Below are positions 8,012 through 16,279 of a stretch of 64,000 nt of DNA, piece by piece (the stretch's first letter is position 1; each line of letters begins with the position of its first letter). Under the pieces are notes generated by a model. It was not told the DNA's origin. It saw only the letters and a program-made list of their open reading frames with translations, and did no database searches. Origin of the DNA: DASQMT01 sp963839615 (lineage in GTDB: Bacteria > Actinomycetota > Thermoleophilia > Solirubrobacterales > Solirubrobacteraceae); the NCBI GenBank assembly GCA_963839615.1, contig CAWIVY010000011.1, forward strand, positions 1 to 64,000, in the 5' to 3' direction. Position numbers and translations under genes: made by a program.

Positions 8012-8520
8012 ACCTGATCGCTCACGATCGAAACGTCATCGGCGCCTTCGCGCTGGCGGCGGCGGACGCGATGCGCAGCGCAGTCGAGCAGTCGCTGGGA
8101 CAGGGCGGGGGCGCGGCCGCCGCGCTGACGACGGTCGGCGCCTACCCGGGCCGCAGCATCGAGCAGCTGCGCGGGCCGCTCGCCCTCTCCCAGCCGGGCG
8201 CGCTGCGACTCGTCGAGCGGCTCGAACGGGAGGGCTGGATCGAACGCCGGCCGACTCCGGGCCGGGCGTCGGCGCTCCACCTGACACCGCGGGGAGAGGA
8301 GATCGTCGCGGGGCTGCTCGCCGCGCGCAACGCGGCGCTCACCGGCCTGCTCGAGACGCTCGGACCGGACGAGCTCGCGGCCTTGGCGGGCGCGGCCGAG
8401 CAGGTGCTCAGCGCGCAGACGACCGGGCGCGGGGAGCTCGAGCGGCTCTGCCGGCTCTGCCATCGCGACGCCTGCGTTGCCGCCGCCGCCTGCCCCGTGG
8501 CCGGCGCGTTACGCGAGTGA
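8005..8520 (+). CDS. MarR-family regulator with a C-terminal four-cysteine cluster
   Basis: 171 residues. A winged-helix core is visible (LSQPGALRLVERLEREGWIERRPTPGRASALHLTPRGEE), preceded by an N-terminal dimerisation helix. The C-terminus carries Cys149-x2-Cys152-x4-Cys157-x5-Cys163 (CRLCHRDACVAAAACPV), which is absent from classic MarR proteins and could bind a metal or Fe-S centre or act as a thiol switch. Its start is 5 bases from the divergent EamA permease start, so autoregulation and control of the permease are likely. The 3' end overlaps the convergent HAD gene by 12 bases. Confidence 0.88.
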   Translation: MHDLIAHDRNVIGAFALAAADAMRSAVEQSLGQGGGAAAALTTVGAYPGRSIEQLRGPLALSQPGALRLVERLEREGWIERRPTPGRASALHLTPRGEEIVAGLLAARNAALTGLLETLGPDELAALAGAAEQVLSAQTTGRGELERLCRLCHRDACVAAAACPVAGALRE

Positions 8521-9135
8521 GTCCGCGAGCGGCTCGCGGAGCGCGGCGAGCAGCTCCGGCAGCCCGTGCGCGATCCTGTGCGCCTCGCCGAGCGCGCCGC
8601 GATCGTGGGTCGTCGTGACTGCCCAGACCGTCATGCCCGCCGCGCGGCCGGACGCGATGCCGCTCGGCGCGTCCTCGAGCACGAGGCAGGCGCCGGGATC
8701 GACGCCGAGCCGCTCGGCCGCCAACAGGTAGGGGTCGGGCGCCGGCTTCCCGTGCGCCACCTGGTCGGAGCTCACGAGCACGTCCGGGACCGCCAGCCCG
8801 GCGGCCGCGAGGCGGGCGTGCGCGAGCGGCAGGATGCAGGAGGTGGCGATCGCCACCGCGGGCAGCGCGAGCACGCCGGCCGCGCCCGGCAATGCGACCA
8901 CGCCGCGGGTATCGGACATCTCGGCGTCGAGCACCGACGCCGCCTCGGCGTCCAGCTGGTCCGCCGGCACGTGCTCGGCCACGACCTCGGCCGCGGGCCG
9001 TCCGTGGTTGGCCGCCTGGATCGCGGCGCCGTCGATGCCGTGGCGCGCGCCCCAGGCCGCCCAGACGCGGCTCGTGGCGGCGGCCGAGTCGACCAGCACG
9101 CCGTCGAGGTCGGAGATGACAGCCGCGAACCTCAC
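8509..9135 (-). CDS. HAD-superfamily sugar-phosphatase-like hydrolase
   Basis: 208 residues from GTG 9135. HAD motif I DLDGVLVDS at the N-terminus, motif II serine in VAIATSC, motif III Lys in HGKPAPDPYLLAAERLGV and motif IV EDAPSGIASGRAAGM, with an alpha-helical cap between I and II: subfamily IA, like sugar phosphatases and beta-phosphoglucomutases. It is the last gene of a DeoR-MFS-HAD operon with 4-base overlaps, so it probably dephosphorylates or isomerises a phosphorylated sugar or polyol. The exact substrate cannot be read from sequence. Confidence 0.9.
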   Translation of the reverse strand: MRFAAVISDLDGVLVDSAAATSRVWAAWGARHGIDGAAIQAANHGRPAAEVVAEHVPADQLDAEAASVLDAEMSDTRGVVALPGAAGVLALPAVAIATSCILPLAHARLAAAGLAVPDVLVSSDQVAHGKPAPDPYLLAAERLGVDPGACLVLEDAPSGIASGRAAGMTVWAVTTTHDRGALGEAHRIAHGLPELLAALREPLADSLA

Positions 9136-10307
9136 GGCACCGCCAGCGGCTCGCGCGGACGTGCCGCGGGATCGGGCTCGGGCTGGGTCCGCGCGGTCGC
9201 GCGGCGCGCGAGCGCGAAGACGACGACGGCGCCCGCGATCAGCATCGCCAGCGCCCACGGCAGCGAGATCGCGTCGGCGGCGAAGCCGATGATCGGCGGC
9301 CCGGCGAGGAAGCCCAGCGAGCCCATCGACGACACCGCGGCGATCCCGGGGCCGGGCGGCATGTCGGGCTGGCGGCCGGCGGCGCTGAACATCAGCGGTA
9401 CGCCGTTGGAGACGCCGAGCCCGACCAGGAACAGCCCGGCCAGCGCCGCGGCCGGTTCGCCGATCAGCAGCATCGCCCCGAGCGGGATGCCGGTCAGCAG
9501 CGCGCCCCAGCGCAGCAGCGCGACGGCGCCGATGCGCCGGTTGACCCAGTCGCCGACCAGGCGGCCGGCGGTCATCCCCGCCGTGAAGAACGAGTACGCG
9601 AGCGCCGCGAGCGCCGCGCTCGCGCCGAGGTCGCGGCGCAGGTAGAGGCCGCCCCAGTCGGCCATCGCCCCCTCCGTCACCATCACGAGCAGGCACAGGA
9701 CGGCCAGCAGCACGACGCCGCGCGACGGCAGGGTGAAGCCAGGGGTCTCCGCGCCCTCCGCGGCCGAGCCGTGTCCGATCCGGCTGGCGGTCGCGACGAG
9801 CAGGCAGAGCATCAGCAGGGAGCTGATCGCGACCGTGATCCGCGGATCGAGCCCGAGCGCGGCGCACGCCGCCGCGAACCCCGCCCCGGACATGCCGCCG
9901 AACGCCCAGCCGGCGTGCAGGGAGGACATGACCGGCCGGCCCAGGTCCTTCTCGACCTTCACGCCGTGGCTGTTCATCGCCACGTCCATCGTCGCGCTGG
10001 CCCCGCCGAGCACTGCCAGCCCGAGCGCGACGAGCAGTGGATGCGGGGCGAGCACCGGCAGGTTGACCGCGAGCACGCATGCGATCCCACCGACCCAGAC
10101 GATCCGCTCGGAGCCGTGGCGCACGATCGCCTGGCCCGCGAGCGGGAAGGCGAGGATGACCGCGAGGGCCATCCCGACGAGCACGAGCCCCATCGTGCTC
10201 TTGGAGAGATCGAAGCGCTCCTGCACCCACGGGATCTGCGCCACCCAGGTGCCGATCGCGGCGCCGTTGACGACGAAGACGCCGGTCGTGGCCCAGCGCG
10301 GGGTCAT
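9132..10307 (-). CDS. MFS transporter (YbjJ/FucP-like)
   Basis: 391 residues, about 12 hydrophobic helices. N-terminal segment VNGAAIGTWVAQIPWVQERF, MNSHGVKVEKDLGRPVMSSLHAGWAFGGMSG and the second-half GAMADWGGLYLRRDLGAS are characteristic of the YbjJ/sugar-type major facilitator subfamily. Located in the cytoplasmic membrane. It overlaps the downstream HAD and upstream DeoR genes by 4 bases each, so it is likely a sugar or polyol carrier controlled by that DeoR protein. Confidence 0.9.
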   Translation of the reverse strand: MTPRWATTGVFVVNGAAIGTWVAQIPWVQERFDLSKSTMGLVLVGMALAVILAFPLAGQAIVRHGSERIVWVGGIACVLAVNLPVLAPHPLLVALGLAVLGGASATMDVAMNSHGVKVEKDLGRPVMSSLHAGWAFGGMSGAGFAAACAALGLDPRITVAISSLLMLCLLVATASRIGHGSAAEGAETPGFTLPSRGVVLLAVLCLLVMVTEGAMADWGGLYLRRDLGASAALAALAYSFFTAGMTAGRLVGDWVNRRIGAVALLRWGALLTGIPLGAMLLIGEPAAALAGLFLVGLGVSNGVPLMFSAAGRQPDMPPGPGIAAVSSMGSLGFLAGPPIIGFAADAISLPWALAMLIAGAVVVFALARRATARTQPEPDPAARPREPLAVP

Positions 10308-11089
10308 GCGCGGGTCACGCTGACGCCGAGCGCGCGGTAGGGCTCGAGCAGCTCGTCGGGTGCGGCGGCCTCGGCGACGATGTGGGTCAGCTCGCCGACG
10401 GGCGCGACCACGTACGGGCTGCCGGCGCTGAGCTTGTCCGCGGTCGCGAGCGCGATCACGTCGGCGGACGCGTGGACCATCGCGCGCTTGACCTGCGCCT
10501 CGTCGAGGCCGTCGGTGGAGAGGCCGCCCTCGGGGTGCAGCGCGCAGACGCCGAGCACGCAGGCGTCCGCGCGCACGGAGCGGATGAAGTCGACGGCCGG
10601 CGAGCCGGTCGTCACCTGCGCGCGCTTGTCGAGCCGCCCCCCGATCATCACGACCTCGGCCGCGGGGTGCTCGGCGAGCGCGACCGCGATCGGTGGGGAG
10701 TTGGTCAGCACCGTGAGGGCCTGACCGGCGGGGAGCCGCCGCGCAAGCTCGAGATTGGTCGTCGAGCCGTCGAGCAGGACGACGCGGGCGCCGGCGAGCA
10801 GCCCGACCGCGGCCTCCGCGAGCGCGGCCTTCTCGGCGTTCCAGGTCTCGCTCCGGTGCACGAACGAGCCCGGTTGCGGCGCAGGCGCGAGCGCCCCGCC
10901 GTGGACGCGTTGCACGAGCCCCTGCGCCGCGAGCTCGCGCAGGTCACGCCGGATCGTGTCCTCCGAGACGCCGAGCTCGGCGACGAGCCGCGCGGCGACG
11001 ACCTTCCCGTCGCGTGCCAGCACGGCGAGGATCGCCTGTCGCCGCTCGGCACTCAGAAGCTGCTGCCCGTTTCCTGCCCGTTCCTGCAC
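10304..11089 (-). CDS. DeoR-family transcriptional regulator
   Basis: 261 residues. N-terminal DeoR HTH (ERRQAILAVLARDGKV, then LGVSEDTIRRDLRELAAQGLVQRVHGGAL) followed by the DeoR sensor domain with the phosphosugar-binding LDGSTTNLELARRLP, TNSPPIAVAL and IGGRLDKRAQVTTGSPAVDFIRSV. First gene of an operon with MFS and HAD genes; probably a repressor relieved by a sugar phosphate. GTG 11089 is the longest start, but homology begins near residue 13 (SAERRQAIL), and the first codons coincide with a repeated DNA motif, so a shorter form is possible. Confidence 0.9.
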   Translation of the reverse strand: MQERAGNGQQLLSAERRQAILAVLARDGKVVAARLVAELGVSEDTIRRDLRELAAQGLVQRVHGGALAPAPQPGSFVHRSETWNAEKAALAEAAVGLLAGARVVLLDGSTTNLELARRLPAGQALTVLTNSPPIAVALAEHPAAEVVMIGGRLDKRAQVTTGSPAVDFIRSVRADACVLGVCALHPEGGLSTDGLDEAQVKRAMVHASADVIALATADKLSAGSPYVVAPVGELTHIVAEAAAPDELLEPYRALGVSVTRA

Positions 11090-11113
11090 GAAGATGCAGG
11101 TTACTGCACGAAG
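11084..11113 (-). promoter_or_regulatory. Direct repeats upstream of the DeoR operon
   Basis: On the minus strand CTTCGTGCAG occurs twice, exactly 20 bases apart (11113-11104 and 11093-11084), i.e. on the same DNA face two helical turns apart. A partly related CCTGCAT lies between them, and AACGGGCAG is repeated just downstream. DeoR proteins commonly bind repeated sites near their own promoters, so this is a candidate autoregulatory operator. Confidence 0.4.
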
Positions 11114-11134
11114 CTAAACGGGGGCTGGCACCGT

Positions 11135-12034
11135 TCAGGCGAGCTTCTGGCGCTGGCGCTCGGGCGTGATCTCGACCACGTTCCAGGCCAGCCGGGTCCG
11201 CTTCATCGCGCCCACGATCCAGGCGGTCGGGTCGAGCTCCCACCAGCGCAGGCCGTGCACCGCGGAGCGCGGGAAGGCGTGGTGGTTGTGGTGCCAGGAC
11301 TCGCCGAACGAGAGCAGCGAGAGCCAGAAGACGTTCGTCGAGTGGTCGTCGACGGCGAAGCGGCGCGTGCCGAAGAAGTGGCAGACGGAGTTGATCGACC
11401 AGGTGACGTGATGGAGCATGAAGATCCGCACCGCGCCGCCCCAGAGCGCGCCGGTCAGCCCGTCCGCGACCGTCCCGCCGATCGCCCAGCCCAGGGCGAA
11501 GGGCGCCGCGAAGCCGGCGAGCACGAAGAGCCAGAAGCCGCGCTGGATCACCTGCATGCCGCGATCCTCGTAGAGGTCCTTCGCGTAGCGCTCGGGGGCC
11601 GCCTGGCCGGCGCGGTCGAACAGCCAGCCCATGTGCGCGTACCAGAGGCCGGCGAGCGCGCCCTTGATGCCGCCGCCATGGCCGTGCGGGGAGTGCGGAT
11701 CGCCCTCCTTGTCGGTGTGCGCGTGGTGCTTGCGATGGTCGGCGACCCAGGTCATGACGGGCCCCTGCACCGCCATCGAGCCGAGCGCGGCGAGCGTGTA
11801 CTCGACCGGCTTGAAGGTCTGGAACGAGCGATGCGTGAGCAGCCGGTGGAAGCCGAGCGTGACGCCGTAGCCGGTGAGCACGTACATGATCGCGAGCACG
11901 GCGAGGTCGCTCCAGTCGACGTACGTGTTCCAGAGCAGCACGATCGCGGCGACGAAGGCCAGGAAGGGCAGCAGGACCGCCACGAGGTTGGAGATCTTGT
12001 GCGCTCTGGACATGCCTTGAGTGATACCCCTCAT
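11135..12034 (-). CDS. Acyl-CoA/fatty acid delta-9-type desaturase
   Basis: 299 residues; MSRAHK at 12013 is an alternative start. A membrane di-iron desaturase with four hydrophobic segments and the three histidine boxes: HRLLTH, HRKHH (in VADHRKHHAHTDKEGDPHSPH) and HHNHH (in ESWHHNHHAFPRSAVHG). It introduces a cis double bond into acyl-CoA (or acyl-lipid) chains using O2, so it acts in membrane fluidity. It is divergent from a PucR-type regulator, which is the likely controller. Confidence 0.93.
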   Translation of the reverse strand: MRGITQGMSRAHKISNLVAVLLPFLAFVAAIVLLWNTYVDWSDLAVLAIMYVLTGYGVTLGFHRLLTHRSFQTFKPVEYTLAALGSMAVQGPVMTWVADHRKHHAHTDKEGDPHSPHGHGGGIKGALAGLWYAHMGWLFDRAGQAAPERYAKDLYEDRGMQVIQRGFWLFVLAGFAAPFALGWAIGGTVADGLTGALWGGAVRIFMLHHVTWSINSVCHFFGTRRFAVDDHSTNVFWLSLLSFGESWHHNHHAFPRSAVHGLRWWELDPTAWIVGAMKRTRLAWNVVEITPERQRQKLA

Positions 12035-12095
12035 TCCGCTCGCATCCTCGCGCGCTGACGCCGATCATTCCGTCCCGATCTGTAGTCTCGTGACA

Positions 12096-13310
12096 ATGGA
12101 GCAGACGTCGCGGCCCTACGCTGCGGTGCCGTTGGAGACGGCCGGCGTCCTGCGCCCCGCACTGCCGGGGCTGGCCGACGAGATGATCGTGGCGATCGCG
12201 CACGAAGTGCCCGACTACGCGCGGGCGATGGAGGGCGAGTTCGGCCAGGTCGTGCGACTCGGGGTCGAGGTCGCGCTGAACCGCTTCGTCGACCTGCTGG
12301 CGGCCCCCGAGCCCGACGCGGCCGAGAGCCGGCGCACCTACGTCGACCTCGGGCGCGGCGAGTTCCACTCCGGCCGCAGCCTCGACGCGCTGCTGGCCGC
12401 CTACCGGGTCGGCGCGCGGCTGGCGTGGCGGCGCTTCGTGGAGGCCGGCGTGGAGGGCGGGCTCGCGCCTGACGCGATCTACGCGCTCGGCGAGGCGATC
12501 TTCGCCTACATCGACGAGCTCTCGGCGGAGTCGGCCGAGGGCTATGCCGAGGAGCAGACCGCCGCCGCGGGCGAGAGCGAGCGCCGCCGCCGCCGGCTCG
12601 TGCGGACGCTCGCGCAGGACCCGCCCGCCGGCCAGGAGGCGATGCGCACGGCTGCTGCCGCAGCCCCCTGGACCCTGCCGCGCGGCGGCCTGGCTGCGCT
12701 CGTCGCCGCGACCGCCGACGACGACGCGCCCGGCGAGGCGCTGCTCGACTCGATCGCGGCACGGATGGCGCGACGGCTCGGCGAGGGCGCGATCGGCGCC
12801 GAGGCGTTCGGCGCCGCGATCGTCTTCGTGCCCGACCCGGATGCGCCCGGCCGGCGCCGCCGGATCGAGGCGGCGACCGACGGCCGTCCCGTCGCCCTCG
12901 GCCCGACGGTCGAGTGGCAGCACGCCTCGGCGAGCGCCCAGCGCGCGATCGCCACCCAGCGCCTGGCCGCGGCCGGCGCGCTCCCCGGGGACCCTGCGGC
13001 CGGCCTGATCGTCGCCGAGGACCACCTCGCCCATCTCCTGCTCGCAGCCGATCCGCGCGTCGCCGCGGACCTCGCCGCGTCGCGGCTCGCCCCGCTCGCG
13101 GACCTCGCCGACGGGCCGCGGGCACGGTTGACCGAGACGCTCGCCGCATGGCTCGACCGGCCCGGCCAGGTGCAGGCCGTCGCTGCCGCGCTCGACGTCC
13201 ACCCGCAGACCGTCCGCTACCGCGTGCGCCAGCTGCGCGACCTGTTCGGAGACCGGCTCGACGACCCCGACGCGCGCTTCGAGCTGTCGCTCGCGCTGCG
13301 CGCGCGCTGA
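12096..13310 (+). CDS. PucR/CdaR-family transcriptional regulator
   Basis: 404 residues from ATG 12096. The N-terminal two thirds are helical (RsbT-antagonist/GGDEF-like sensor region of PucR proteins: IAHEVPDYARAMEGEFG, GRSLDALLAAYRVGARLAWRRF). The C-terminal 60 residues are the PucR HTH: LAAWLDRPGQVQAVAAALDVHPQTVRYRVRQL, then DPDARFELSLALRAR. PucR-type proteins such as Streptomyces FasR control fatty-acid synthesis genes; position opposite the desaturase fits such a role. rmlD starts 24 bases downstream and may be co-transcribed. Confidence 0.88.
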   Translation: MEQTSRPYAAVPLETAGVLRPALPGLADEMIVAIAHEVPDYARAMEGEFGQVVRLGVEVALNRFVDLLAAPEPDAAESRRTYVDLGRGEFHSGRSLDALLAAYRVGARLAWRRFVEAGVEGGLAPDAIYALGEAIFAYIDELSAESAEGYAEEQTAAAGESERRRRRLVRTLAQDPPAGQEAMRTAAAAAPWTLPRGGLAALVAATADDDAPGEALLDSIAARMARRLGEGAIGAEAFGAAIVFVPDPDAPGRRRRIEAATDGRPVALGPTVEWQHASASAQRAIATQRLAAAGALPGDPAAGLIVAEDHLAHLLLAADPRVAADLAASRLAPLADLADGPRARLTETLAAWLDRPGQVQAVAAALDVHPQTVRYRVRQLRDLFGDRLDDPDARFELSLALRAR

Positions 13311-13334
13311 CGCGCGCTGCTACGAATAACGCGG

Positions 13335-14177
13335 ATGCGCCTGCTCGTCACCGGAGCGGCGGGCATGCTGGGCCAGGACGTGACCGCCGCCGCCAGGCGC
13401 GCCGGACACGAAGCGACCCCGCTGTCGCGCCGGGAACTCGACATCTGCGACGCCGCCGCCGTGACGGCCGCGGTCGCGGCCGCGCGGCCCGACGCGGTCG
13501 TCAACTGCGCCGCCTGGACCGACGTCGACGGCGCCGAGGCGAACGAGGCCGATGCCACCGCGGTCAACGGCGCCGGCGCGGGGAACGTCGCGGCCGCCGC
13601 GGCCGCCACAGGCGCGTTCGTCGTCCAGGTCTCGACCGACTACGTCTTCGACGGGTCCGCCCGCGAGCCCTACACGGAGTCCGTTCCGACCGCGCCGATC
13701 GGCGCCTACGGTCGCTCGAAGCTGGCGGGCGAGGACGCGGTCGCCCGGGCGGCCGGCGACGCGCACGCGATCGTGCGCTCGTCGTGGCTGTTCGGCGAGC
13801 ACGGCGGGAACTTCGTCGCGACGATGCTGCGGCTCGCGCGCGAGCGCGACGAGCTGACCGTCGTCGACGACCAGGTCGGCTGTCCCACGTTCACGGGCCA
13901 TCTCGCGACCGCCCTCGTGACGATCGCCGAGCAGCGCCTGGACGGGGTCCGCCACGTCGCGGGCTCCGGCTCGTGCTCCTGGTACGACCTCGCGGCCGCG
14001 ACCTTCGCCGCGACCGGGGCCGAGCTGCGGCTCACGCGCGGCAGCACCGCCGAGCTCGGACGCCCCGCGCCGCGCCCGGCGTACTCCGTCCTGCGCTCCG
14101 AGCACCCCGACACGCCCGTGCTGCCCCCGTGGCAGGAGGGCCTGCACGCCTATCTCGACCTGGGAGTCACCGCATGA
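13335..14177 (+). CDS. rmlD: dTDP-4-dehydrorhamnose reductase
   Basis: 280 residues, the usual size. Rossmann motif TGAAGMLGQDV, NCAAWTDVDGAEANE, VSTDYVFDG, and the catalytic YGRSK (Tyr-x3-Lys) in PIGAYGRSKLAGED. It catalyses the last step to dTDP-L-rhamnose using NAD(P)H. Overlaps rmlB by 4 bases; the pair forms one unit, with rmlA 6 kb upstream. Confidence 0.95.
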   Translation: MRLLVTGAAGMLGQDVTAAARRAGHEATPLSRRELDICDAAAVTAAVAAARPDAVVNCAAWTDVDGAEANEADATAVNGAGAGNVAAAAAATGAFVVQVSTDYVFDGSAREPYTESVPTAPIGAYGRSKLAGEDAVARAAGDAHAIVRSSWLFGEHGGNFVATMLRLARERDELTVVDDQVGCPTFTGHLATALVTIAEQRLDGVRHVAGSGSCSWYDLAAATFAATGAELRLTRGSTAELGRPAPRPAYSVLRSEHPDTPVLPPWQEGLHAYLDLGVTA

Positions 14178-15172
14178 AGCTGCTCGTCTGTGGCGGGGCC
14201 GGTTTCATCGGCTCGAACTTCGCCCGCCAGCGGATCGCCGAGCACGGCGACTCCGTCACGGTGCTCGACAAGCTCACCTACGCGGGGCGGGAGGAGAACC
14301 TCGCCGACCTCCGCGATGAGCCGGGCTTCGAGTTCGTGCACGCCGGGATCGAGGACGCCGATGCGGTCGCGGGCGCGATCGCAGGCGTCGACGCCGTCGT
14401 CAACTTCGCCGCCGAGACGCACGTCGACCGCTCGATCTCCGAGCCCGACGCGTTCATCACCACGCACGCCCTCGGCACGTTCGTGCTGCTCGAGGCCGCC
14501 CGCGCGCACGGCGTTCGCTACGTGCAGGTCTCGACCGACGAGGTCTACGGCTCGATCGAGGAGGGATCGTTCACGGAGTCCTCGCCGCTGCAGCCGTCCT
14601 CGCCCTATTCCGCCACGAAGGCCGGCGCCGACCTGCTCGTCGCGTCCTATCACCACACGTACGGGCTCGAGTCGCTGATCTGCCGCGGCTCGAACAACTA
14701 CGGGCCGTATCAGTACCCCGAGAAGCTGATCCCGCTGATGGTGCTCAACGCTCTGCACGGCGACTCGCTGCCGGTCTATGGCGACGGCCAGCAGGTGCGC
14801 AACTGGATCTACGTCGAGGACTTCGCGCGCGGCATCGGCCACGTGCTCGCCCACGGCGAGCCCGGCGAGACCTACAACGTCGGCGGCCCCGACGAGGCGG
14901 TCAACCTCGACGTCGTGCGCCGCATCATCGCCCTCACCGGCGCCTCGGAGGACCTGATCTCCTACGTCACGGACCGCCCCGGCCACGATCGCCGCTACTC
15001 GCTCGGGTCCGAGAAGGTCCGCGCGCTGGGCTGGGAGGCGCGGGTGCGGTTCGACGAGGGCCTCGCGCGCACCGTCGCCTGGTACCAGGAGAACCGCGAC
15101 TGGTGGGAGACGATCCGCTCGGGCGACTACCGCGCCTACTACGAGCGCCAGTACGGGACCGGGCTCGGCTAG
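14174..15172 (+). CDS. rmlB: dTDP-glucose 4,6-dehydratase
   Basis: 332 residues from ATG 14174. GGAGFIGSN (NAD binding), NFAAETHVDRSI, STDEVYGS with the catalytic Asp-Glu, YSATKAGAD (Tyr-x3-Lys) and NNYGPYQYPEKLIPL are the RmlB signatures. It converts dTDP-glucose to dTDP-4-keto-6-deoxyglucose. Together with rmlA and rmlD it supplies dTDP-sugars for cell-envelope polysaccharide; the epimerase rmlC is not in the window. Confidence 0.96.
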   Translation: MKLLVCGGAGFIGSNFARQRIAEHGDSVTVLDKLTYAGREENLADLRDEPGFEFVHAGIEDADAVAGAIAGVDAVVNFAAETHVDRSISEPDAFITTHALGTFVLLEAARAHGVRYVQVSTDEVYGSIEEGSFTESSPLQPSSPYSATKAGADLLVASYHHTYGLESLICRGSNNYGPYQYPEKLIPLMVLNALHGDSLPVYGDGQQVRNWIYVEDFARGIGHVLAHGEPGETYNVGGPDEAVNLDVVRRIIALTGASEDLISYVTDRPGHDRRYSLGSEKVRALGWEARVRFDEGLARTVAWYQENRDWWETIRSGDYRAYYERQYGTGLG

Positions 15173-15175
15173 CAG

Positions 15176-15580
15176 CTAGCCAAGGCTGGTGGCGCGCCAG
15201 TCCTTGCCCTCGCGCACGAACTCGAATTCGCGCACGCGCTCCTCGCCCCTGTCGTGGCCCTTGACCTTCGCCGTGGCCGTGTCGCCGCTGATCGCGACGT
15301 CCTCGACGTCGAGCTCGAAGTCGTCGGCGTCCTTGATCGCCTTGTCGAGCTCCTGCTCGCAGCTCGCGCCGGCCTCCTGGATCTCGTCGCGCAGCTGCTT
15401 GGCCAGCACCTCGTCGCAGATCACCCCCGCGTCGCCGCTCTCGCCCGCGCTCTGGAGCTTCTCGACGACGTCGGCGACCTTCTTCTCCTCGCCCTTGAAG
15501 TCGCCGGCAGAGGACGCGCTGCCGCATCCGGAGGCGAGCGCGGCGAGCACGAGCGGGACAGCGAGGCGTGCGCGGGGCAT
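15176..15580 (-). CDS. Small secreted lipoprotein, NTF2-like
   Basis: 134 residues from ATG 15580. N-terminal MPRARLAVPLVLAALASGCGS is a lipoprotein signal with lipobox ASGC. The mature part has two acidic helices (EEKKVADVVEKLQSAGES, CDEVLAKQLRDEIQEAGASCEQELDKA) with two cysteines, then strands (ATAKVKGHD, REFEFVREGKDWRATSL) resembling NTF2-like/DUF4878 lipoproteins. Anchored outside the membrane; function unknown. Converges on rmlB with a 3-base gap. Confidence 0.75.
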   Translation of the reverse strand: MPRARLAVPLVLAALASGCGSASSAGDFKGEEKKVADVVEKLQSAGESGDAGVICDEVLAKQLRDEIQEAGASCEQELDKAIKDADDFELDVEDVAISGDTATAKVKGHDRGEERVREFEFVREGKDWRATSLG

Positions 15581-15622
15581 GCTGCGCCCAGAGGGTAGTG
15601 ACATGGCTACCATCGCGGCGTC

Positions 15623-16279
15623 ATGCGTGATCGGGAGCACGACACGGCACCGCGTGGTCGCCATGCGCCTCCGCTGGAGGTTCGCCAGGACCGCCAGCGC
15701 AGGCGGTTGTACGCGGCCGCCGGCGCGGTCTTCGCCGGCGTCGGCTACGCCGACGCGACGGCCGAGGCGATCGCGCGCGAGGCCGGCATGTCGAAGGCGA
15801 CGTTCTACGAGCACTTCGACAACAAGGAGGAGTGCATCATCGCGCTCCACGACGACGCCACGGCGGCCGTCCTGGAGGCGATGCGGCGGACCGGGAACGA
15901 GTACACCGGCGCCGACGCCGCCGGCCGCGTGCGCGCCGTCATCCACACCTTCCTCGAGGTGCTCGCGGCGTTCCCCGACGAGGCGCAGACGCTGCTGGCC
16001 GAGATCATCGGCGCCGGCCCGCGGGCGATCGAGCGGCGCGATCGCGTGCTGGCCGAGTACGCCTCCTACGTCGACGACGTGAACCGCGAGGACGCCGAGC
16101 GCGGCAGCGCGCCGCGGCTCGCCTCGCCGCACGACTCGTTCGCGATCGTCGGCGCGGTCGTCGAGCTCGCCTCGCGCCAGATCCGCACCGGCGAGCCCGA
16201 CGACATCCGCGACCTCGAGCCGGTCGTGGAGCGGCTCGTGCTCGGATTGATGCGCGCCGCATCCGCGACGCCCGCGTGA
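15623..16279 (+). CDS. TetR-family transcriptional regulator
   Basis: 218 residues. N-terminal TetR HTH: RRRLYAAAGAVFAGVGYADATAEAIAREAGMSKATFYEHFDNKEE. The C-terminal helical ligand domain is variable and its ligand unknown. It overlaps the downstream uracil-DNA glycosylase by 4 bases. It is divergent from the lipoprotein at 15580, which may be a target. Confidence 0.92.
   Translation: MRDREHDTAPRGRHAPPLEVRQDRQRRRLYAAAGAVFAGVGYADATAEAIAREAGMSKATFYEHFDNKEECIIALHDDATAAVLEAMRRTGNEYTGADAAGRVRAVIHTFLEVLAAFPDEAQTLLAEIIGAGPRAIERRDRVLAEYASYVDDVNREDAERGSAPRLASPHDSFAIVGAVVELASRQIRTGEPDDIRDLEPVVERLVLGLMRAASATPA

Noticed and set aside
12914..15172. A 752-codon frame across pucR, rmlD and rmlB
   Set aside because: Only the part from ATG 14174 matches a family (RmlB); the rest is antisense or out-of-frame shadow.
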